NCBI RefSeq assembly: GCF_900108335.1
Contig: NZ_FNVT01000025.1
Span: forward strand, 62,001-126,000
Origin: Nonomuraea solani
GTDB lineage: Bacteria; Actinomycetota; Actinomycetes; Streptosporangiales; Streptosporangiaceae
Reading direction: 5' to 3'
Length of the DNA stretch: 64,000 nucleotides
Part shown: positions 59,363-64,000 of the stretch, in pieces
How the letters are laid out: each line of letters starts with the position of its first letter
How positions within the stretch are numbered: position 1 is the stretch's first letter
Position numbers and translations under genes: made by a program
Notes under the pieces: generated by a model
What the model was told of the DNA's origin: nothing
Database searches by the model: none
Seen by the model: the letters and a program-made list of their open reading frames with translations, nothing else

Positions 59363-60224
59363 CGTTCTCGTCCTGGGTGGCGCCGGGGTCGACACCACGG
59401 TCTACGTGCCCGAGCTGCCGCTGCCGTACAAGGACACCTACCAGGTCCCGCCGGTCGTCGACCGGATCGGCAACACCGGCGCCGGCGTGGCGCTCGGCTG
59501 TCACGCGCTCGGGCTCGGCGTCACCTTCGCCGACCTCATCGGCGACGACCCGCAGGGGGCGCTGATCCGCTCGGCGCTGCGCGCGGTCGACTGCCGCTGG
59601 GGCCCGGCCGAGGCCGGCACCCGGCGCAGCGTCCTGCTCGTCGGTCCCGACGGGCGCCGCACCTCGTTCTACGACGCGAAGGTCACGCCGGGCGAGCTGC
59701 TGCCGGCGGAGCTCTACACCGATGTACGCCCCCGCCACGTCCACGTGTCGATCATGGACTTCTGCCGCCACGTCTACCCCGATCTCGAAGGCGTGCCGAT
59801 CTCCACCGACCTGCACGACTGGGACGGTGCCGGCGACTACCAGAAGGACTTCGCCTACCGCTCCGACCTGGTGTTCCTGTCGGCCGCCGCACTGGGAGAC
59901 CCGGCGGCGACGATGCGCGACATCCTGGAGCGCGGCCGCGCCCACACGGTCGTGTGCACGCGCGGCGCCGACGGCTGCCTCGTCATGACCCGCGATGAAG
60001 GCGTGCGCGCCTTCCCTGCCGCGCCGCTGCCGGGCCCCGTGGAAGACAGCAACGGCGCGGGCGACGCGTTCGTCTCCGGCTTCCTGTACGGCACGTTGCG
60101 CGGCAGGCCGCTGGAGGAGTGCGTACGGCTGGGCGCGGTCGCCGGCGCGCACGCCTGCTCGGTCCCCGGCACGCACGAGTCCCCGATCACCGAGTCCCTG
60201 CTGCTCGCGAGGGCGGCCGGTTAG
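59322..60224 (+). CDS. PfkB-family carbohydrate/nucleoside kinase
   Basis: 300 aa from the GTG at 59322, which overlaps the LacI stop (GTGA), or 290 aa from the GTG at 59352. Since VTRDVLVLGGAGVD is a natural ribokinase-family start, the second may be original. The RIGNTGAGVALGCHALGLGV segment and the closing DSNGAGDAFVSGFLYG (catalytic Asp) define the family. The substrate is open: fructose, a sugar or a nucleoside. The 3' end overlaps the MFS gene by 4 bases, tail to tail. Confidence 0.85.
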   Translation: MTREDPAGQPVTRDVLVLGGAGVDTTVYVPELPLPYKDTYQVPPVVDRIGNTGAGVALGCHALGLGVTFADLIGDDPQGALIRSALRAVDCRWGPAEAGTRRSVLLVGPDGRRTSFYDAKVTPGELLPAELYTDVRPRHVHVSIMDFCRHVYPDLEGVPISTDLHDWDGAGDYQKDFAYRSDLVFLSAAALGDPAATMRDILERGRAHTVVCTRGADGCLVMTRDEGVRAFPAAPLPGPVEDSNGAGDAFVSGFLYGTLRGRPLEECVRLGAVAGAHACSVPGTHESPITESLLLARAAG

Positions 60225-61429
60225 TTCCGGGCCGTCTGCCGGTCCAGCTCCCGCCAGGGCCGGTAGACGAACGGCGGCACGGAGACCAGCAGATAGACGC
60301 TGGTGAACGCGTACAGGGTGGTGGTCAGATCGGTGAGCTCGGTGAGCGAGCCGGCCAGCAGCCCGCCGATCGGCATGCCCGTGTACGCCGCCGCCATGAT
60401 GGTGCTGAGCACCCGGGCCCGCAGGGGAGCGGGAATCCGGTCGAACTGCAGCACCCCGAGAATGGGATTGATCGCCCCCGCCGCGAACCCGGACAGCGCC
60501 GTGACCGCGAGCGCCACCGGAAACGGCGCGCCCGCCGCCAGCACCAGCACGCGCGGCACCCCGGCGAGCAGGAAGCACAGGCCGTACGTGAGCCGCGTCG
60601 GTAATCGGTCGCCGGCCGCGCCGTAGACGATCGTCCCGGCCACCGCCCCCGCCCCCAGCGCCCCGCTGAGCAGCCCGAACGCGCGGGGATCGCCGGCCAC
60701 GTCGCGGGCGTAGAGCGCCAGCAGCACCTGCGTCACCCCGGTGTCCAGCATGTTGACGACCACGATCATCGCGGTGGCGCTCATCTGCAGCCGGTCGCGC
60801 CACAGGAAGGTCAGCCCGTCCCGCAGGTCGCTCAGGTAGCCGCCGGAGGCCCGCGCGTCCCCGTCGAGGTACGGCACCCCGGAACGGATCAGCAGGGCGG
60901 ACAGCAGGAAGGTGACCCCGTCCACGAACAGCAGCGTGCCCGGCCCGATCCAGAGCAGCAGCACCCCGGCCAGCGGCGCGCCCACCATCGCCGCCCCGCG
61001 ACAGACGCCGTCGTAGGCCGCCGTCGCCCGCTCGATGCGTACCCCGGCCAGCTCGGCGAGGTCGGGCAGCATGGCCTTGCGCGCGGTCTCGCCGGGGGTG
61101 GCCGCCAGCCAGCGGACGAAGAGCAGCACCAGGAGAAGCGGGTAGGACAGCCCCGTGGTCAGGAACAGCGCCGGCATGGCCAGCACGATCAGGCCGCTGG
61201 CCAGGTCGGACAGCACGCTGGACGCGCGGAAGCCGAGCCAGTCCACGAGCGTGCCGCCGAAGGCCGCGGAGATCACGATGGGGAACGTGGTGGCGAACGC
61301 GGCCAGCCCCGTCAGAACGGCACTCTCCGTGGTGTCCAGGACGAACCAGGGCACGGCGAGCATCGACAGCACGTTGCCCGTGACGGATAGAGCGTTGGCG
61401 GCCAGCAAGGTGATGAATGGACGCCTCAC
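60221..61429 (-). CDS. MFS transporter, enterobactin-exporter-like
   Basis: 402 aa from the GTG at 61429 (TTG at 61447 alternative; GGGGG lies about 9 bases before the GTG). Twelve membrane helices, with AANALSVTGNVLSMLAVPWFVL in helix 1 and FGGTLVDWLGFRASSVLSDLASGL as the loop 2-3 motif. This is the MFS_3-type family of drug or siderophore exporters. Substrate unknown. Confidence 0.85.
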   Translation of the reverse strand: MRRPFITLLAANALSVTGNVLSMLAVPWFVLDTTESAVLTGLAAFATTFPIVISAAFGGTLVDWLGFRASSVLSDLASGLIVLAMPALFLTTGLSYPLLLVLLFVRWLAATPGETARKAMLPDLAELAGVRIERATAAYDGVCRGAAMVGAPLAGVLLLWIGPGTLLFVDGVTFLLSALLIRSGVPYLDGDARASGGYLSDLRDGLTFLWRDRLQMSATAMIVVVNMLDTGVTQVLLALYARDVAGDPRAFGLLSGALGAGAVAGTIVYGAAGDRLPTRLTYGLCFLLAGVPRVLVLAAGAPFPVALAVTALSGFAAGAINPILGVLQFDRIPAPLRARVLSTIMAAAYTGMPIGGLLAGSLTELTDLTTTLYAFTSVYLLVSVPPFVYRPWRELDRQTARN

Positions 61430-61533
61430 GCGCAATGCCCCCGGCAACGAATCTCGGCTTCAGAGTCCCTTATGGTCGGCTTGTGGTCAAGGGGGCCGGT
61501 TTGTGACCTAAAGTCGCGAAAAAAAATCATTTC

Positions 61534-61543
61534 ATAGTACTAT
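61534..61543. promoter_or_regulatory. Palindrome ATAGTACTAT upstream of the KDG kinase operon
   Basis: A perfect 10-bp palindrome in an AT-rich stretch (61521-61550), 41 bases before the GTG start. TACTAT (61538-61543) also fits a -10. It may bind the GntR regulator encoded by the third gene of this operon. Confidence 0.5.
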
Positions 61544-61583
61544 TTCGCCTCATGTGTGGATTGGGTGTCCAAGGAGTGCGCCG

Positions 61584-62498
61584 GTGAGCGTCGTGGTGTG
61601 CGGTGAGGCGATGCTGCTGATGCTGGCCGAGCCCGGGATCCCGCTGGAACGCGCCACCGCGTTCCGCCGTTCCGTCGCGGGCGCGGAGACCAACGTGGCG
61701 ACCGGCCTGGCCAGGCTGGGCCACGAGGTGAGCTGGCTCGGCCGGCTCGGCGCCGACCCGGCGGGCCGGTCGGTGCTGTCCATGCTGCGCGCCGAGGGCA
61801 TCGGCACCCGCCACACCGTCACCGACCCGCACGCCCCGACCGGGCTGCTGCTGCGCGACAGCCACCCGTCCAGGGCGATCGACGTCCAGTACTACCGCGC
61901 CGGCTCCGCCGCCTCCCGGCTGACCCCCGGCGAACTGGTGCCCGAGATGGTGGGCGGCGCGAAGTTCGTCCACGTCACCGGCATCACGCCGATGTTGTCC
62001 GACTCGGCGCACCAGGCCACGCTGCGGCTGTTCGACCTGGCCCGGCAGGCGGGCGCGCGAGTCTCGTTCGACCCGAACATCCGGCTCAAGCTGGGCACGC
62101 CCGAGCAGTGGCGCGAACGGGTCGCGCCGCTGCTGGGCCGCGCCGACGTGGTGCTGGCCGGCGCCGACGAGCTGGAGCTGCTCCAGGTGGACCCGGCCAC
62201 GCTGGGCGGGCTCGTCGTGGTCAAGCACCGCGACAAGTCGGCCGGCTGCGCGGGGCTGCGGCAGGAGCCGTTCCAGGTGCCCGTGACGGACCCGGTGGGG
62301 GCGGGCGACGCGTTCGCGGCCGGGTTCCTGTCCGGGCTGCTGCGTGGTGAGCCGTACGAGGTGTGCCTGCGCGAGGCGGCGGCCGTCGCGGCGCTCGTGG
62401 TGCAGTGCCCCAACGACACCGACGGGCTGCCCGACCGGGCCGGCCTGGATCGCGCGCTGGCCGCGTTCACCGAGGCCGGCGAGACCGTACACCGTTAG
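61584..62498 (+). CDS. kdgK: 2-keto-3-deoxygluconate kinase (PfkB family)
   Basis: 304 aa; the GTG has AAGGAG 7 bases upstream. Ribokinase-family: VCGEAMLLMLAEPG, the RRSVAGAETNVATGLARLG motif, DPNIRLKLGTPEQWR and the catalytic DPVGAGDAFAAGF. Residue pattern and the neighbouring KDPG aldolase point to KDG as substrate, giving KDPG (Entner-Doudoroff/uronate breakdown). The exact substrate is inferred. Confidence 0.85.
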   Translation: MSVVVCGEAMLLMLAEPGIPLERATAFRRSVAGAETNVATGLARLGHEVSWLGRLGADPAGRSVLSMLRAEGIGTRHTVTDPHAPTGLLLRDSHPSRAIDVQYYRAGSAASRLTPGELVPEMVGGAKFVHVTGITPMLSDSAHQATLRLFDLARQAGARVSFDPNIRLKLGTPEQWRERVAPLLGRADVVLAGADELELLQVDPATLGGLVVVKHRDKSAGCAGLRQEPFQVPVTDPVGAGDAFAAGFLSGLLRGEPYEVCLREAAAVAALVVQCPNDTDGLPDRAGLDRALAAFTEAGETVHR

Positions 62499-62508
62499 AA
62501 GGGGTTTC

Positions 62509-63129
62509 ATGTACCGCTGGGAGATCGTCCAGGCCGTCACGGAGCAGCGCGTGTTCGGGATCGTGCGGAGCGCGGGGCCCGAGGAGGCGGTGGCCGCGGC
62601 CGAGGCCGTGCTGGACGCCGGGCTGCGCGCCGTGGAGGTGGCGCTCACCACGCCGCGCGCCCTCACCGCCGTCGCGCGGCTCACGGAGCAGCGGCCGGAG
62701 GCGCTGGTCGGGGCCGGCACCGTGCTCGACGCCGCCGCCGCCCGCGCCGCCGTGGAGAACGGCGCCCGCTTCCTCGTCTCGCCGAATCTGCACCCCGAGG
62801 TGATCCGCACCGGGCACCGCTACGGGGTGCCGGTCTTCCCCGGCGTGGCGACCCCGACCGAGATCGTCCGGGCCCTGGAGGAGGGCGCGGACGCGGTCAA
62901 GCTCTTCCCGGCGTCGGCCGTGTCGCCGTCCTGGCTGCGCGACGTACGCGCCGCGCTGCCGCAGATCCCCGCCATCCCCACCGGCGGCGTGACCATCGAC
63001 AACGCGCCCGACTGGATCGCGGCCGGCGCCGTGGCCTGCGGCATGGGCTCGGCGCTGACCTCGGGCGGGGCGCGGGCGGCGGGCGAGCGGGTCACCGCGC
63101 TGCTCGCCCGGCTCGCCGAGGCCCGGTAG
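62509..63129 (+). CDS. eda: 2-keto-3-deoxy-6-phosphogluconate aldolase
   Basis: 206 aa. The class I aldolase barrel has Glu43 in VEVALTT, the Schiff-base Lys131 in ADAVKLFPAS, and IPTGGVTIDN binding the phosphate. It splits KDPG to pyruvate and glyceraldehyde-3-phosphate. GAAGGGG lies 5 bases before the ATG, 10 bases after the kinase gene. Confidence 0.92.
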   Translation: MYRWEIVQAVTEQRVFGIVRSAGPEEAVAAAEAVLDAGLRAVEVALTTPRALTAVARLTEQRPEALVGAGTVLDAAAARAAVENGARFLVSPNLHPEVIRTGHRYGVPVFPGVATPTEIVRALEEGADAVKLFPASAVSPSWLRDVRAALPQIPAIPTGGVTIDNAPDWIAAGAVACGMGSALTSGGARAAGERVTALLARLAEAR

Positions 63130-63133
63130 CCCC

Positions 63134-63880
63134 ATGAAGGCGGACGGGGTGGTACCGCGAGGCCTGCACGGGCAGGTCGTCGACACGATCGGCCGCTCGC
63201 TCGCGGCCGGGGAACTCCGCTCCGGCCAGGTGCTGCGGCTGGAGGACCTCCAGGAGCGCTACGGCGTGTCCCGTACGGTGGCGCGCGAGGTCGTCCGCGT
63301 GCTGGAGTCCAAGCGGGTGGTCAGCAGCCGGCCCCGCGTCGGCGTCACCGTACGCCCGATGAGCGCGTGGAACCTCTACGACCCGCAGGTGATCCGCTGG
63401 CGGCTCGCCTCGCCCCGCCGCGAGACGCAACTGCGTGAGCTGGCCGAACTGCGGGCCGCCGTCGAGCCCGCCGCCGCCGCGCTGGCCGCCGTGCACGCCG
63501 CTCCGGCCGTACGGCAGGAGCTGACCGCCCACGCGCGGGCCCTGACGAGCGCGGCGCGGGCCGGCGACGTCAAGGGCTTCGTGGCCGCCGACGCCGCCTT
63601 CCACCGGGTGCTGCTGGGCGCGTCGGGCAACGGCATGTTCGCCCAGCTCGCCGAGGCCACCGAGGAACTCCTGGTGGCCAGGCACGACCTGCTGCTCCTG
63701 CCGGAACGGCTCGACACGGACGGGGTGCGCCGCCACCTCGACGTGGCCGAGGCGGTCGCCGCCGGCCGCGGCGCCGAGGCGGCCCAGGCGGCCGGCTCTA
63801 TCGTGGCGGCGGCGCGCGACGAGGTCGAGCGCCTTCTCCAGGGGTGTGCCACGAACGCGTTACTGGGGTTGCCCGGTTAG
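63134..63880 (+). CDS. GntR-family regulator with FCD domain
   Basis: 248 aa. The winged helix (LHGQVVDTIGRSLAAGELRSGQVLRLEDL then YGVSRTVAREVVRVLESKRVV) is followed by an FCD ligand domain with LRAAVEPAAAALAA and FHRVLLGASGN, in which His and Asp residues bind a metal and a sugar acid. Members such as UxuR/DgoR respond to sugar acids. It is the third gene of the KDG operon and probably its repressor. The last bases overlap the next minus-strand gene. Confidence 0.9.
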   Translation: MKADGVVPRGLHGQVVDTIGRSLAAGELRSGQVLRLEDLQERYGVSRTVAREVVRVLESKRVVSSRPRVGVTVRPMSAWNLYDPQVIRWRLASPRRETQLRELAELRAAVEPAAAALAAVHAAPAVRQELTAHARALTSAARAGDVKGFVAADAAFHRVLLGASGNGMFAQLAEATEELLVARHDLLLLPERLDTDGVRRHLDVAEAVAAGRGAEAAQAAGSIVAAARDEVERLLQGCATNALLGLPG

Positions 63881-64000
63881 CCGTCGAGGGTGAGCCGGGC
63901 TCCGTCGCTCAGCCCCGAGTCGTGCACCTCGAGCTCCGACGGCGTGTCGTCCTTCGGCAGCTCGAAGACCAGCGCGCCGGTGAACTCCTGGCCCGCCTCG
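63877..64000 (-). CDS. Partial DUF4352-like secreted protein (C-terminus)
   Basis: About 40 C-terminal residues to a TAA at 63877. AGQEFTGALVFELPKDDTPSELEVHDSGL is the closing segment of the telokin-like DUF4352 domain found in exported actinomycete lipoproteins. The rest lies outside the window. The stop overlaps the GntR gene's end. Confidence 0.7.
   Translation of the reverse strand, partial: EAGQEFTGALVFELPKDDTPSELEVHDSGLSDGARLTLDG

Overview
The window is about 70% GC, with dense short-spaced operons, frequent GTG/TTG starts, many TetR/LacI/GntR/ArsR regulators, a PucR/CdaR-type regulator, a DUF574-type methyltransferase, an MsiK-like ABC ATPase and a c-di-AMP (ydaO) riboswitch in front of a cell-wall hydrolase. 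This points to a filamentous actinomycete, probably of the Streptosporangiales/Streptomycetales type; a Nonomuraea-like genus is a guess. No rRNA, tRNA, CRISPR array or insertion sequence was seen.

Layout. 0-5 kb: a TetR regulator and an OmpR-type response regulator in one operon, divergent from a two-subunit ABC exporter, with a 15-bp inverted repeat between them. 5-12.7 kb: exported hydrolases (zinc metalloprotease, subtilisin-like protease, Tat-exported penicillin-acylase-type enzyme) around a PucR/CdaR regulator. 12.7-21 kb: small accessory genes: a HIT-family remnant, a membrane protein, a WD40 protein of 13 repeats, VOC protein, ArsR-SRPBCC fusion, DadA-like oxidase, a TetR/TetX-like pair and a broken GNAT gene. 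21-22.3 kb: riboswitch-controlled CHAP/NlpC-type hydrolase.

23.2-29.6 kb is a nonulosonic acid (sialic-acid-like) cell-surface polymer locus. One polypeptide fuses a CMP-nonulosonate synthetase, an intact HAD phosphatase and a SAF-less NeuB-type synthase. It is followed by a GT2 glycosyltransferase and a polysialyltransferase-family protein, and met tail-to-tail by two more glycosyltransferase-like genes. The gene set would suit a Kdn teichulosonic acid, since three enzyme activities from mannose-6-phosphate to CMP-Kdn would lie on one chain. 29.7-33.3 kb is a CitA/DcuS-type two-component system divergent from a DctA dicarboxylate transporter.

35.5-42.8 kb is a maltose/maltodextrin locus: alpha-glucosidase, divergent from malE-malF-malG and a neopullulanase-like GH13. 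It has no local ATPase; an MsiK-like ATPase lies at 55-56.6 kb beside a second alpha-glucosidase-LacI-PfkB operon, and both places carry related CTTGCG/CGCAAG motifs. 44.9-48.6 kb is a self-sufficient CYP102-type P450-reductase fusion with a divergent TetR and a double-palindrome operator. 48.9-55.2 kb holds an ACT-domain protein, acyl-CoA dehydrogenase, His-rich cation efflux protein, acyltransferase and an S51-like peptidase with a cysteinyl-tRNA-synthetase-like tail. The right end holds an MFS transporter, then KDG kinase, KDPG aldolase and a GntR regulator, and the end of a DUF4352-like protein.

Functions are read from motifs and remembered family patterns, without database searches. Coordinates use the start codon judged best from ribosome-binding sites, overlaps and domain starts.
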